64,000 nt of DNA, taken from positions 3,592,926 to 3,656,925 of the forward strand of contig OZ007506.1 in assembly GCA_963931865.1 (NCBI GenBank). The letters are read 5' to 3'. This document shows, in pieces, positions 11,163-23,158 of the stretch. The notes below the pieces were generated by a model, which was given only the letters and a program-made list of their open reading frames with translations, did no database searches and was not told where the DNA came from. Source of the DNA: Axinella damicornis (Eukaryota; Porifera; Demospongiae; Axinellida; Axinellidae). How positions within the stretch are numbered: position 1 is the first letter of the stretch; each line of letters begins with the position of its first letter. The position numbers and the translations under genes were made by a program.

Positions 11163-12941
11163 CTACTGCAATGCAGTTAAACACTGGACGCAGTCGTCTG
11201 GTCTGGGCTATAGCCGCAGAGCATTTGAACCTAAGCTGACTGGATGAACTGATCCAGGACTTGCTGAACAGACTGTGGGCCCTGCCCTCCCTAGATCTAC
11301 CTCGCACCCATCTGGCGTCATTACAGGATGAATGATACAAGGCCTTCCCCATTTTTTTCCCTGCTCTACCACTTCTGTCAGTGTAAACCGAAGAACGAAA
11401 ACAGGGAAGGATTGGGAACAAGGCTACATCAGTGTCATTGCAGGGATTGTTTTGTATGAGCCCCTTACATTTCCCCAATAATGAACTATCTTCCCCACAC
11501 AGTTGAGTGCCCTATGCACTTTGGTATACACAACATGCAGGCATCTCAGCAGTCAATGCATGAGATTACACAATAATAATTGGCTACACATCCATTGTAT
11601 CATAACTTTGGCCTGTATGTCAATGTCATTTCTTGTTGGTAAATATGTTTGCTGATGTCAAATTCTTGACCGGGGAAGAAGCTAGTGAATCTAACTTAGA
11701 CACACAGTCATGTAAAATCTTGTAGATACATTTTCTTGCAATAAATTCTCAACAGAGTAGAACCTACCCCAAATGACACTCCTGCTGTCAAGGTATTCAC
11801 TGGCATCTCAGCATCCTTTATCAATTGCACTACAAAACACCAATAATTGTGAATGTGACATGTTGTCTAAACATAAATCTCCCAATCCTTAACACTTACA
11901 TGCAATTGGAGTAGTGCTGAGCAATAATGGCATATCAGCATCACACTACCACATGTTCTCTTCTCAGGATGGTACAGCAACCAATAATCTGCATTATGGT
12001 TACTTATACCGTAATGAATTGAATTGGATATCAGATGCAAAATACCTGTTCCAGAAAGGAGAAAATAGAAGCTGCTTGGAGGATGGCCTTGCCTCAGTAT
12101 CACTCTCCCTGAAGCAACACTGAAAAGGTATAGAAGCACATGATACGTATGGACTAAAGAGCCTTCAGTACTTTAGAATGTCATTATGTTGAAGATGAAG
12201 AGGGACAGCTCCACACAATAGCCATTAATTATTGTATGATGTATGTGTGACAACCGCATTATGCCTAGTACTATAGTTTATCTATAGCCAATCTCATCCC
12301 ATGTACCCAAACAATAGACTTCATTTTCAATCTGCAATACACTAGCTGACATTTCACTTCAACTATACTAAAGTGGGTACCTTTGATACCAGCCAACTTT
12401 GCACAAGCTCTTCTGAACAGGCAGGGGATAATCTTTAAATGCTTCACAGCACTGCAGTTCATGATGAACCTAAACGGTGAACATGACCTTCTGTAATCCA
12501 TGCAGTGTCTGTGATTTAGGTTATAATAACGGATCGAGTTATATTTGCTTGCCATAATCATAGCAGGTGATGATCATATCGTTGCAAAGTTAGGTGAGAT
12601 AATTTATCACAGACAATCTGAGACTTACAGTTTCAACTTGAGCCAAAGTACGTGTCCAAGGAGAGTTAGAGAGAACATCTCTAGCACACTTGGACAGAAC
12701 TGAACTTGAAACCTGGCAAAGATAATTGTAGGGAGTCACAGGTACCTGCATGGCTACATTCTGTTTGGAATAAGAAAGACATGCATACCTCACTCACGGT
12801 AGAATTAGAACCAGATGTACGATGAAGACGGTGCTGAATTTGTTCGGTGATCTTCACTCTTGCTCCTGGCTGTGACAGCTCCCCAAGACTGAGTTGCTTT
12901 TTTGATTTGACCTGATTGGTACGGTTTCCATCCCTATGCAT
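7925..12941 (-). CDS. CNBD2-like protein with two cyclic-nucleotide-binding-type domains (17 exons)
   Basis: Reverse-strand exons with GT-AG borders and compatible phases: 12789-12933, 12629-12712, 12381-12469, 12046-12119, 11768-11829, 10848-10931, 10704-10774, 10425-10502, 10290-10350, 9975-10056, 9501-9568, 9395-9434, 9207-9277, 9062-9136, 8695-8739, 8541-8630, 7925-8032 (stop TAA 7925-7927), about 441 codons. The first cNMP-type domain shows KVGWYQ, GRVILRQGH, FYFLLSGT, LTAGVSFG and CRAEDDVELLVIS. The second shows SIIVRNSHR, DWIYVV, GSCRVVKRF, DVFGLSAF and GAELVMVS. The C-terminus FPSQDAMLKRI...TWTVYKHTVV matches the CNBD2 tail pattern. The usual phosphate-binding FGE-L-A-L...R-A/T is altered (FGDTAIVN...KRT), so nucleotide binding is uncertain. 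CNBD2 is linked in mammals to sperm flagella. The 5' end is unresolved: the first listed exon needs two bases from an upstream exon (a candidate lies near 14540), or translation begins at ATG 12941. Confidence 0.8.
10126..10221. mobile_element. Hairpin MITE in a CNBD2-like intron, 9-bp target duplication
   Basis: TAGCCTCGTTCCCAGTCCC ... GGGAATGAGGCTA, flanked on both sides by GCATTCACT. The interior includes CACTTGCAGTAC and its complement GTACTGCAAGCG. Lies between exons 9975-10056 and 10290-10350. Confidence 0.9.
11122..11162. repeat. Homopolymer G tract (41 G)
   Basis: Uninterrupted run of 41 guanines inside an intron of the CNBD2-like gene. On the transcribed RNA it reads as poly-C. Confidence 0.9.
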
Positions 12942-13041
12942 ACAGTAAAATCCACTTGCATCAATGAGGGACCTTCTTTCTAGATTCATACGTAAAAGGA
13001 ACAGAATTAATCCATTATTTATTCACTTTGGTATCCACTGC

Positions 13042-13133
13042 TAGTCTCATTCGCAGACCCAGACAACCTCAGTGATGATTGCTTGCAGTATTACACTGCT
13101 CGCTGGTGTTGTTTGGGTCTGGGAACGAGACCA
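13042..13133. mobile_element. Hairpin MITE (diverged)
   Basis: Ends TAGTCTCATTCGCAGACCC and GGGTCTGGGAACGAGACCA. The target duplication is no longer visible. Confidence 0.6.
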
Positions 13134-15009
13134 AATACAGGAATTCGGTATAGCATTTGGAAAACCCTTTGTCTATTTGCAACTACGAACTCAATCACAG
13201 CCCCCTCCAGCTAGGATCAAGGCATTCTATGTGGGGAACGGTAAACACTGCCTGCACCTCAGCAAATGAAAACTTCTGTACAGCCATCATGTTGACAGGA
13301 AACCAAGTTTGGTATGCCAAGTTGGCTTTCAAACAGAGAAGGTACACACATCACGGCAGATATTAGTTGTAACATGCCCACTGTACCAAAACATTATTAC
13401 AGAACATCAGCATACCAGTCATGTCCACTCAGTGGAGCTAGCCACCGTATCAGAAGAATGATCAACTTCACAATTCTTCTGAACTTGCAAGCTTCATGAT
13501 CCTTTATGGAAGACATGAGTCGAAGTCGCATAATTATGACTTAATATGTATGTAATAAGCTGTTCATTATATCCTTAGAGAGAAGACATGAGCTTTCTAA
13601 TTTCCTGGAAATCAACTGTGCTTATTGATTAAGTGGAAAAAGTGGTACCAGAGTGTGGGTGTTGCCAAGATTCACAGGCGCATCATATTATCATCGTGTT
13701 CATAAAGATTAGTTAGCAAAATTCCTTTGCGCATGCACCAAGTTATTGACAGTGACACACAGACAGACGTATGTGTATGGTCCCAGCACTTTGTCTTGTG
13801 CTGAGACAAAATTTTATCTCTGTGAACTCAAGCAGAAAGAGTTAGAGACACCTCATGTATTGAAGAAAAGTCAAGACAGTCAGGGAAATGCGGGTATTTT
13901 GGAAAAGGGGGGTAATTCGGAACACCCGTATATACTATTCAAGTTTTCTCCTGACTGGAGTAGTTACTAGAGGCTGCTAACAGCTGCATGAATGTCATAT
14001 AGCTACCTGTATGTAAATGCAATCATATACACAATGTCATGAATTGACTGCAACAACAATTTGGTGTAGCTTGCAATTGATCACTAAAACTAGCTCAACT
14101 TGCAGGCTAGTAGGTACTACCAGCATACAAGTTATAGCATGTACCTTTGGTCACAGTGGGGTGTTCTGAATTACAGCTAGGGCTAGCCGAATTGTAAGTA
14201 ATTAATAGTGACCGTGCAGCACTATACAGAAATGATATTCGGCTTGGAGTCAGTACACTAGATGTTGTCCTATTGTAACTTGTATATATATCCAAGAGTT
14301 ATATAGTTAGAGTCGACGTCATTGCTTCCTGAACTAGCCTCACACCCAGGCCTTACAGAACCAGTAAAGCAACAAGCAATGGGGTGAGAAGGCCTGGGTC
14401 TGGCTCTAGCTACGAGGCTATTTATGGATTGCATGTCATGCATGTAATTATGCATTATGGTGTAGTGACTACAAAATAACGAGGACAGCATGTTCCAGTA
14501 CAATAAATCTTCATAGCTATAAACTCACAGTTTCGGCAACACTGTCAGTTCTGTGGATAGGAGTTTCCATCTCTTTCGTAAGCTGGAAACGCCCACTTTG
14601 TTCAGATCAGGTCAAAGGTCAGTTGATCTAGTCTGAAAAATACACAAATTACGTCATGCACATGCGAAATGCCCAACTTCAATCGATATCGATACCCATG
14701 CAAAAGGAGTTGAACTTCGTCCTGTAAGTAGCTGCTCCTGTGACTCAGAGTGTGTTGGACATCTTCGGCCTAGCTGGGAGGGGACTGCTGTTGGTGTTCA
14801 CTACTGTCATCACAGAATCATTCATTCCAACTACTGGCTACTAAATACTAACATGTATACATGTGCAGAGAACTTTGAACTTTAGTTGATCAGCAGACCG
14901 TGAGAGCAGGGCTGAAATCGTGAGTCTCATGGTGGGATCGTGAGGGTTGAGAGGTCTGCACCACCACTGTCCACACACACCACACTTGACACACCATGCA
15001 CACAAATGC
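13134..15009. other. Intergenic, no firm gene; one exon-like block
   Basis: On the reverse strand, about 14531-14640 has a polypyrimidine-CAG acceptor and a strong GTGAGT donor. One frame in it starts with ATG (METPIHRTDSVAET), and another frame would supply the two bases needed by the first CNBD2-like exon at 12933. Either could be a 5' exon. The rest holds no recognised gene; a hairpin MITE lies at 14335-14420. Confidence 0.35.
14335..14420. mobile_element. Hairpin MITE (diverged)
   Basis: TAGCCTCACACCCAGGCC at the left and AGGCCTGGGTCTGG ... ACGAGGCTA at the right. The arms are interrupted by small changes. Confidence 0.65.
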
Positions 15010-15335
15010 ACCCACACTGGCCACACTGCTAATCGAAAGGTTGCAGGTTCGAATCCCACCATTGCCGTAGGAGATTTTCTTTCTCCTAGGAGTTGACTCA
15101 GCTCTACCCTAAAAAAATGAGTAGGTGTGTTCTTGAAGGCGTTTCAGCTGAAATAGTTCACACCGCATCCTTCGGAGGGGATGTAAAGCCGTCGGTCCCG
15201 GGGGACCTGGGTCCATAGGCTCTGCCTTCTCCAGGCCCTCGTCACTGACACCTGTGCATGTTTGTGTGACAGGCCAAGCAGGGAGGGTCCAGTGGTACGT
15301 GCCACTGATGCATGTGCATGGTGTGTTTGACAATT
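15010..15335 (+). mobile_element. tRNA-derived SINE
   Basis: A Pol III box-B-like string GGTTCGAATCCCACC (15046-15060) sits in a tRNA-like arm (AATCGAAAGGTTGCAG). It is followed by a body containing GGGGATGTAAAGCCGTCGG (about 15178-15196), a core recurring in many invertebrate SINEs. The A box is degenerate, and no terminal tail or target duplication was pinned down. A SINE and not a functional tRNA is inferred because the acceptor stem cannot be closed. Confidence 0.6.
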
Positions 15336-16135
15336 AAACCGAGCAGGCTAGACACACTACTCCTGGCCCATGCACTGACGCATGTCATGGTTTGTGTGAC
15401 AGGTCGAGCAGAGGGTCTATAGCATATCCTTCTGTTAATGGCTTGCTAGTTCGTTTTTTTTTTTTTTTTGGCTCTTTTTCTCTTCTACGTTTTTTTTTAT
15501 TGATGTAATCCCAAGTTGGAAGTTTCTGTCGCTAGATACCATCCACGGGGTGGGGTGCTGCTAAATATTATGCACAAACACAGCCTGTGTCCATGACTAA
15601 CAGGTACTGCAGTTGCCATAGCAACAGAACATGGACTTTTAGTTAGCTCTACTAACAAGGCATGCAGCGAAGGCAAGTACTTAGCATACTAGCAGAGCAC
15701 ATACCCTGTGCGCAACTTTGACTTGACAGCTATAGGCCTACCACCAATTATTCATACAGCATGCACAATGAGCTAGCTAGGCCACAATTTACAGCGATGT
15801 CAGCATGCAGAATGAGATACCGTAAGTTGTGGCAGTAATGTCAGAAATAGGGTGTGGTCAAGTTGTATAAATTAGAAGCACGAATTTTACGCAGCTATTC
15901 TCAGTTCTCAGCCTCTCGAGTAGATCTCTGGTTTGTGACTTGTGTAGACGCTAGTATTTTCTGAATTCTGACACTTCTATCCTGAAATAAGCCTTCAACA
16001 AGGCCTTCACTGCTCAAACCGCTTGGACGGACAGACTGACAGACAAACCGATTACTCTACCCCCTGCTGCGCATGCGCAAGGGGTAAATATATGTAGTGC
16101 ATGTTTTGTACATTTTCTGCTGCTTACATGCTCAC
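15336..16135. other. Intergenic, no gene seen
   Basis: Contains a repeated GTGCATGG...TGTGTGACAGG...CGAGCAG motif just after the SINE (about 15260-15415) and T-rich runs near 15454-15500. No exon or RNA gene is recognised. Confidence 0.4.
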
Positions 16136-16214
16136 CTCCACAGCTGCCTTAGCCTCATCCTCTGCAGAGAATTCAACAAATGCAAAACCTTTGATGGTGC
16201 CTGAGACTTTGTGT
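16136..16214 (-). CDS. Isolated exon encoding the RNP1 half of an RRM domain
   Basis: The 79 bp block is bordered by a CCAG acceptor and a GTGAGC donor. Its frame includes the RNP1 octapeptide KGFAFVEF, followed by SAEDEAKAAVE, typical of the second half of an RRM. It is closest in feel to the La-related protein 7 RRM, which is uncertain. It lies only 81 bp downstream of the phenylalanine hydroxylase stop codon on the same strand. No other exons of an RRM gene were found nearby. It may belong to a gene interleaved or continuing leftwards, or be a stranded duplicate. Confidence 0.5.
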
Positions 16215-16294
16215 CTGGGGAGGCTGGGAGGGTGACAGCAATTACCGGAGACCATGCATTCTTTATAATAATAATAATGAAATACAATTAACTA

Positions 16295-19200
16295 TTAACA
16301 ATCAAATGCAGTAGTTTTTTGTAGTGCAGTATGCAGTACTCCCATCTCATGATGTATCTCCCTCGCATACTTCTCCAAAGTAGTTTTGTCCAGCACTTCC
16401 ACATTCTGAGTGTAAGGGTTGTAGCGCAACGTGAAGGGACGTTGAACAGTCTTTGCAAAGTCACTGCAAGGAAAATGGCATAGATGTACTGATCGTATGA
16501 AGCAAAGGGCTGAAGTGTGTTTCCATAATGCACATAGTGTGCTATATTTTCCACTGGGAAAATATAGCACAGTGAAAATATAGCACCGGAAATAGGGTGC
16601 TGTACGTATATGCTGCAATAAACCAGTTAAGTACCGCTTATGCTTGTGCACTACGGAAAATATTGCACGCGGGCGTGGTCTTGGGCAAATATAGCACTCA
16701 GCTTCGCCTCGTGCTATATTAGCCTCTCGACCACGCCCTTGTGCAATATTTCGCGTAGTGCACTAGCTGCGGTACTCTAACTACATAGCAGCTATTTACT
16801 ACGTAGGCAAACCTGATGAAACCACCAAAGAAACATGCTGTTCTCTCCTTCCCAGGCCCCGCCCAGCTTCCTGTCACTTGCAGTACAGTACTGCAAGTGA
16901 CAGGAGCTGGGTGTGGGACTGGGAACGACCATCAATACTAAATTTTGTGTATCCAGCTTCAAGAAGATTGTTACTGAGGCTGACTGGGATGTGTAACTTA
17001 TTACTTGAAATCGAGGCTCTGAAGTAACGGCCACTTTGTTTCAATCAATTGCCAATGGACGTGCAGCTATAGATTGTTTACCATTGCTTTAGCAGAGCAG
17101 ACAACAAATCAGGACTTCAAAACTCACTGCATCAACTCACATCATCTTGCTTCTCATATCATCCATGTTCTCCACGACAAAATACAATGGCTGCAGGCCT
17201 GTTTCAGGGTAGCTCGTTGCTACAGCATCCTGGATGTCAAAGTCTTTGTGTTCAGCCTCTTGTGTCACACAATACTGAGGTTTCATGTGGGGATGGGTAC
17301 ATAAATGTTTCATCCCCGAAACTTACACAAGACAAGTAATGTCAAAAAATAATGAACTCTACGCAACACAAAAAACCAATTTCTACCATGAGCAAGTATT
17401 CAAACTGAATCATGGATGACATACATGCGCCGACTGGAAAGGCAAATTAAACAACCTACCGAGCTCCCATGCCATCAAGATGCGCTACGTATGTACGCAT
17501 TCGGTTACAGTTAGTCTACTACCACAGCGGTAGTGCACGTGGAGACACCATCTACCGTGGAGAAGTGCAGATTAGTTGGGATGGATGATGCAAATCTGGG
17601 TTGAGGTAAGTCAGCAGCAACGAGCCTTATTCTCTGTTCAAGGATGATCTAATCATGTTTCAGTCCCACTATCTCCCACACCCTTTGTGCATCCTATATC
17701 CCAAGGTGCCATGGTATAATCCACCATTCAAAGCAGCTCAGTGGGAAGTCTTGCAATTGTGTACAATTTTCAGCCTGGATACATTCCATACAGCCCTGCA
17801 CGAAGGGTGGTTCATCTATGGTTGATTCACAGCCTACCTAAGAAACCTGACAGGAAATCTGGATAATTCATACCTGTAATTCCTTGCTTCCTGATAAGAG
17901 ACCCGCACCGTATGCCTTTGGTATCCCATCTTCTTTGCACATGCCAAACTCAGCAGTAAACCAGTAGAGCTGAAGGAGGAATGGAGGAATGTGAATTGAG
18001 GTGCCGAAATGTGACAAATAATGCTAACGTGTTCTCAGGCACATCAAGGACCTACATATCCCGTTATGGTAGTAATTTACATGGGCACTGGGTAACATTT
18101 TAACCCTTTAACAATGCATATGAATATGTATCATGAGCGCTTCAGCTTCATGATGTCACTTCCTATGAAAACAGCAAGACCATGCATGTCTGGGATTGGT
18201 GAAAACTGAAAACCCTCGGTTGGGCCATTCCTCTTTCTTTTTGGACCTATAGGAAACAATCTACATTGCAGGGCCTCCAACAGGGTACTCTTCAACTCAC
18301 AGTTGCTAGTTTCTCTATCCAGTCATCTGACACTCCGAGAGATGCTATACCAATTTCCTGCAAGAATTGGGACACACTGACCAAGAAGGTAAAACTACAC
18401 ATCACATAATCTATTAACCCTTTAACCACAGAACTCTTCCCACCAAGACAACACATTTTCAAGCATTCAGTGCACACCACTTTCATAGGTACTCCTCTCC
18501 CACAGCATTCGCTCCTCAGCGGCCAAACTTGGTGGGGCCCGCACACATGGAGAGACCCCTCTGGCAATACCGTTAATGATATTCATGACCCCCCACAAGC
18601 CCAGCAATCGGAGGTCAAATTTGGATGTCAGGCGGATTTTCGCCCAGCATGTCCCTAAACTGAACCTTTTTGCTCTCTTTTTGGACTGACGAGAAGCCCT
18701 ACCAGTGCATAGGGTCTAAATGACGTCTATAGACGTCATTTAGACCTAGGGCTTCTCGTCAGTCTGAAGGCAACAGGACACTTGTGCGCATGCTGCGCAA
18801 AGTGTATTGAAAGTGTATGCTGAGTTTTCTAGCCAAAAAAATTTGGCTGCTGTCTCGCTCGAGAAAAGCGGTTAATGGTGAACTGAACTGCTGCACGGCT
18901 ATACAGCGTATCTGTAAAGCTTCTGTGATGCCCTGCAGCTTGTGACAGCACACCTCCACCACCAGAATCAAGTTGCTCACACCCTTCGTACTAGAGATTT
19001 TTGGCTAGAAAGATTCAGCACGCACTTCCAATACATTTCACACGGTGTGTGCACGAGTATCCCGTAACCTTAAGAATGCAGATAGCATCTCAGTGAAACC
19101 ACACACCAGAATCACACCTGCGAGAACTGAGCAAAGGTTGGATCACAAAACAGAGGTACATGTCCCATTAGCTCATGGCAGATATCCCTGCAGTGCAATA

Positions 19201-22200
19201 GAATGGCAGCATTTTATGACACTCAAAAAAAGCTTAAGTTCATGCACTGCTTAGGGTCGGGGGTGGCAGTGTCTGCGGAGCACGAAAGGGGTTGGAACTG
19301 CGGAACACGAAGGGGTTGGAACCACGGCACTATCCTGTCGACATGCCATAAGGGGTAAGTGTTACGAACACTTTTAGTTCATAGATGTATAGTGAGGGGG
19401 CATAAGAAAAGGGACCTATGGAATTTCAATCAGTGAACTTTGACCCTTACACTGAATCATAACAAGTCACATAACAAGTCACAACTTAGAATTGTAGAAC
19501 CATACCAAGGGCACAGACAATTAGAATGGTTGGCTTAAGAACTTGATTGGTCACACTTCAATGTAAAGGTCCGTTCACGGTTGAAATTCCCGAGGTCCCT
19601 TCTCTCACATCAACACGTATCATATGAGGAATGAAAAGGAACGATCTCAGCAAATCCATCACTGCAAGTCAGAATTGGTAGCTACAACTGTAACATACAA
19701 GACCCATGCACTATGGACACACACAAGAATCCGTGAACATACGGTTCTGGGGTGTAGAGAGGGCTTGAGCCATGCCGAATATACTGTGAAGTGGGGAAAG
19801 TTCTGAACGCAAGTGCAGCCAGAAAATCTCGTGCTGGTATCCAGCCAACCACTGGCCAGAGCTGCCATCCAGTTTTATCCCGGAGATATCTTGACACATC
19901 TTCTAACTGTGGGATGTTGTCATCCCTGGGAAGGTAGTAGAACACATCGGCTCATAGCTCATAAATCTTGTATATTACAAATGACATCTATATAAGGGTC
20001 AGTGTGATCACGACGGTGTAGTCAGAATTTTCGTAGGCCTTTCTTGAGAGCTTAGTATACCGCCAACGATGGCCAAAGCAGCACTCGAACTACTCAGGGT
20101 GCCCTTTCTCTGGGATTCCATTAATTGTACGCTTAACATCCACTCCTGGTAGCGAAGGGACCTGATGTACGCAATGAATGCTGTGGGGCACTCCTGCATT
20201 GTTGTCGGTTCATGCTAAATCACATAGTGGTATAGCAATTGGCAGAACAGTGTGCTTGCAACATTGCCCATTCGACAAAGTTAATTCCCCACCAACATTT
20301 TCCGCTACATGGTATACAATAATGGATGTCCACTAATACGAACCTGTAGTTGCAAGCTTCAAAGAGGGCAGGGAATTGTGAGTTGTACTCTTTGCACGCA
20401 TGAGTGGGGTAAAGCTTGACTTGGTGCCGAAAGACTTCACTCCTGCAGCAAGAAACCACAAAATACTTCAACGGCTAGTATATACACACTAAACAGATTT
20501 TTCAGCACCGAGTTGTCAACCAGAACAAGAAACATATACAGCACTGACATCTCCGGCCGTTTGTTGGGTCACATGTACCCGTAAACCAGATTTAGGTTCT
20601 TGGAAGTACAATGGAGTCATTTCCAAATACATGTATCCTATAATATTGAACTCACCATGTTTTAATCTCTTCTTCTGTGTACTCAATCCTAGGAATTGGT
20701 TCACCACTGGGTGGGTGTGAGAAGTCAGGTTGTTCGTACTAATTCAGCTCCTATACCAACAACTTATTCACTCTGGTTAAAAGTGCGTGCGCCTATGATG
20801 CAAAAATGCACTTATTAGGATATGAACTAAATGAGGGGTGCAATTTGAACTATGCCACAACACCTGTGTTGCAGACCGAAACATGGCTGAAACACATCAA
20901 AGTGAATGGGGTGTGTATAGAGTGTGGTATATATCTGCTCTGTGCAAAGTGAATGTCAACTCCCTGATACTGATACCCTTCACAGACTATATACTCACAT
21001 TAGAAGTACCTGGCATACACACATCTAACTACTACTGTATCTGCCACGTGTAGAAAACCTTACTATCTGTAGTCATAGGCAACAGCTGCTATGAACTTCC
21101 TCCTCTCTTGGTAGACAGGGTCACCATAGCCCTGCAGTGAAGAGACGGTTATGGATCCTTTGACAAAGGGGCCGGTCGAGATCAGCAGAGAAGATGAAGA
21201 TGTGGAGACATGACATGTTGTGTTATTGGGTGATCTTTGAAGGGGGTGGCATTGGTATTAAAGTAGTGCACAAGTATGTATTCTCTTTTGAAGTATGTAG
21301 CTAAACTGTAGCCTTGTTCCCAGGCTCCCCTTGCGTGCGCGGGGATGCCATGCATGCAGGGGGAGCCTGGGAATGAGGCTAGCTAGACTGCATGTGCTAT
21401 GTACAGTACACGCAAGAGATTCCTGCACGGGAGAATATGATGTCACATGTTCTTCCTCCACTGCTGCAATGAAGATGATGTCATCATACATTCTAGCCGT
21501 AAATTAAAGGCATCAAGGCTGATTCTCAACAAGTCCATCCATGACTGTAGAAATTCGAACTTTGACCTTTGGGGCAGCCTATCCTTCTTATTTCAACATG
21601 CATGGGCTTCTACAGCAAATCGATAAATGCTCACCAATGCACATGTTAACATGGACATTAAATTCTGCAACTTACTGGATGGTCAGATGTTAGTTCACTG
21701 CCGTACCTATGCAGGTTGGTGCAGCATTTATACAAATCCCTAATGGACCTTGGAAACCATACTTCCTCCTGCTCCTCGTCTATCTTCCCTTCAGAATGGC
21801 AAGCTGGTTTTCGGTGCACGGTAATGGACACAGTTGTTTGTTGGAGTTTCGCCACCAGAGCATCCAACAACTCCGAAGAACATTCAACATCAACAAAATA
21901 GTCGAATAGATCTCCAGGACGAGATTTTGATGGACGAGATTCAATGTGCTTTGGGTTCACAAGCTGCTCCTACAATGTGAAAATACATGTTCAAATCTGA
22001 AATGGGTATATATGAAGGGAGGCAAATCAGAACCCCACCCACTTGGAGTGTAAATACAGTAGGTAGCAATCTCTCGTTGCATATGTTGCTGGAGAAACAC
22101 TCACAGCAAGCCCTTCTGTACAGCATTCTGCATCCAAGAAGTACATATCACAGTTTTATCCCAAAGCATAATGGCAATGTGTACTACCATAGTCTTTCAT

Positions 22201-22363
22201 CTCAGAGACATGTCTGCTAGACAACACTGACCTGAAAGACTGTCAGCGCTCTGATCAGTTCCCCCACATCTGTCCCCAAAGTAAATATCACAGATCCCTG
22301 AAACAGACACTTTCCTTCCCCAGCCTCAACACAGTCGGCATTCCCTTCCTCTACGATTTCCAT
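16295..22363 (-). CDS. PAH: Phenylalanine 4-hydroxylase-type aromatic amino acid hydroxylase (11 coding exons)
   Basis: Reverse-strand coding exons: 22232-22363, 21676-21969, 21064-21131, 20656-20706, 20344-20442, 19743-19925, 19118-19187, 18301-18357, 17874-17969, 17141-17274, 16295-16463 (stop 16295-16297). Phases join exactly to 450 residues, against about 452 in vertebrate PAH. The N-terminal ACT regulatory domain shows [14 protein letters not shown] and HIESRPSK. The catalytic domain shows [58 protein letters not shown], the iron-ligand stretch CHELMGHVP with both histidines, [16 protein letters not shown] with the third ligand E, and a C-terminal tetramerisation tail. The enzyme converts phenylalanine to tyrosine using tetrahydrobiopterin and Fe(II). 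PAH is preferred over tryptophan or tyrosine hydroxylase on length and overall match, and because sponges are expected to have one PAH-like member. A likely 5' UTR exon ends at the GTAAGT donor next to 22893. Confidence 0.93.
16631..16772. mobile_element. Palindromic MITE in a PAH intron
   Basis: The left arm (AGTACCGC...GTGCACTACGGAAAATATTG then GGGCGTGGTC) is complementary to the right arm (GACCACGCCC...CAATATTTCGCGTAGTGCAC...GCGGTACT). About 140 bp, with imperfect arms. Repeated ATATAGCAC strings occur in and next to it. Confidence 0.75.
16841..16930. mobile_element. Hairpin MITE in a PAH intron
   Basis: CCTTCCCAGGCCCCGCCCAGCTTCCTGTCACTTGCAGTAC-type arm mirrored by its complement up to GGGACTGGGAACGA. 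The outermost left TAGCCTCG has decayed. Confidence 0.75.
18414..18767. mobile_element. TTAACCCTTTAA-family element, inverted copy in a PAH intron
   Basis: Starts TTAACCCTTTAACCACAGAA and is the reverse complement of much of 2716-3325. Its distal end is a small palindrome (CTAAATGACGTCTATAGACG) with no final TTAA, so it is truncated or rearranged. A TTAACCCTTTAA fragment also lies at 18101-18112. Confidence 0.75.
21309..21381. mobile_element. Hairpin MITE in a PAH intron, 9-bp target duplication
   Basis: TAGCCTTGTTCCCAGGCTCC mirrored to GGAGCCTGGGAATGAGGCTA. Flanks are GCTAAACTG on the left and GCTAGACTG on the right (8 of 9 identical). Confidence 0.85.
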
Positions 22364-22426
22364 CACCAGAACACGCTTATAGCAGAAACTGCAACACAAA
22401 ACAAGGTCAGCTGTAAGCTCATACGT

Positions 22427-22646
22427 CAAGGGGGTGACACTCCCATAGACGCCGTAGTCATGGCTGCTACCATGCAGGGGCAAGAAATCTTGACCGTCAT
22501 TTTTGGCGCTTGATCACATGACCACATTGCGCAGACTCTTGACCATTTGACTACGTTATATTTTCAGCCGTTGACCATTTGACATGTGCTGATAAGCCCG
22601 GTCGCAGCTGTGACTAAAGCTAATATGGGAGTGTCACCTCTTTGTA
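22427..22646. mobile_element. GGTCAA-rich TIR element, copy 1
   Basis: Ends CAAGGGGGTGACACTCCCAT and ATGGGAGTGTCACCTCTTTG are inverted repeats. Just inside the left end is CGCCGTAGTCATGGCTG and near the right CGGTCGCAGCTGTGACT. Between them are several TTGACC / TTTGAC repeats. It lies in the likely 5' intron of the PAH gene. Confidence 0.8.
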
Positions 22647-22726
22647 CAGTCCTTCCTAGCTAGCTTGCTGAACAATATAGCACCCATGCCTGAACCACTC
22701 ATAGGTGTGTAAAGCAGTTGAGGGTT

Positions 22727-22750
22727 GGGGGGGGGGGGGGGGGGGGGGGG
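22727..22750. repeat. Homopolymer G tract (24 G)
   Basis: Uninterrupted 24-G run upstream of the PAH coding start. Confidence 0.9.
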
Positions 22751-23078
22751 AGAATCAATTTAAGAATTGGGGCGGGCCACTCCCGATCCCAGCACCAAAC
22801 CACATGCGCGCACATTAATGGCACTATTTAACCCCCAGAGATCTGACTTCTGAGTGCCTGGCAAACATTAAGCTTACTCCGAAACAACTTACCCTGAACC
22901 GCTGTGGACCGATCGAAGCTGTTTGCGTGGCCAAAACCCGTTCTAGGAAGGTATGTACCAAAGTACAGTGCCCGTTAGCTGGGAACCAGCTACTGCACTT
23001 CCGACCAATAATCGGGTTAAAATTGAGTGCGCGCGCGCACATGCACGCACACATGCGAAACGCGTTCCGCGTGTGGGC

Positions 23079-23143
23079 TAGCCTCGTACCCAGGCCTTCA
23101 ATCGCGGGGTCCCCCCGCGATTGAAGGTCTGGGTACGAGGCTA
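23079..23143. mobile_element. Hairpin MITE, 9-bp target duplication
   Basis: TAGCCTCGTACCCAGGCCTT ... GGGTACGAGGCTA around a CCCCGCG-type centre. Flanked by CGTGTGGGC on both sides. Confidence 0.92.
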
Positions 23144-23158
23144 CGTGTGGGCCTGCGC

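Noticed and set aside
11035..11478. Reverse ORF with a polyproline run
   Set aside because: The proline run is the translation of the 41-G tract, and the region is an intron of the CNBD2-like gene.
11900..11918. 17-bp possible exon in the CNBD2-like gene
   Set aside because: It has an AG and a GTAAGT but inclusion puts the next exon into a stop; skipping it gives a perfect cNMP-domain frame.
15046..15060. Functional tRNA gene
   Set aside because: Box B is good but box A and a closed acceptor stem are missing; fits a SINE head.
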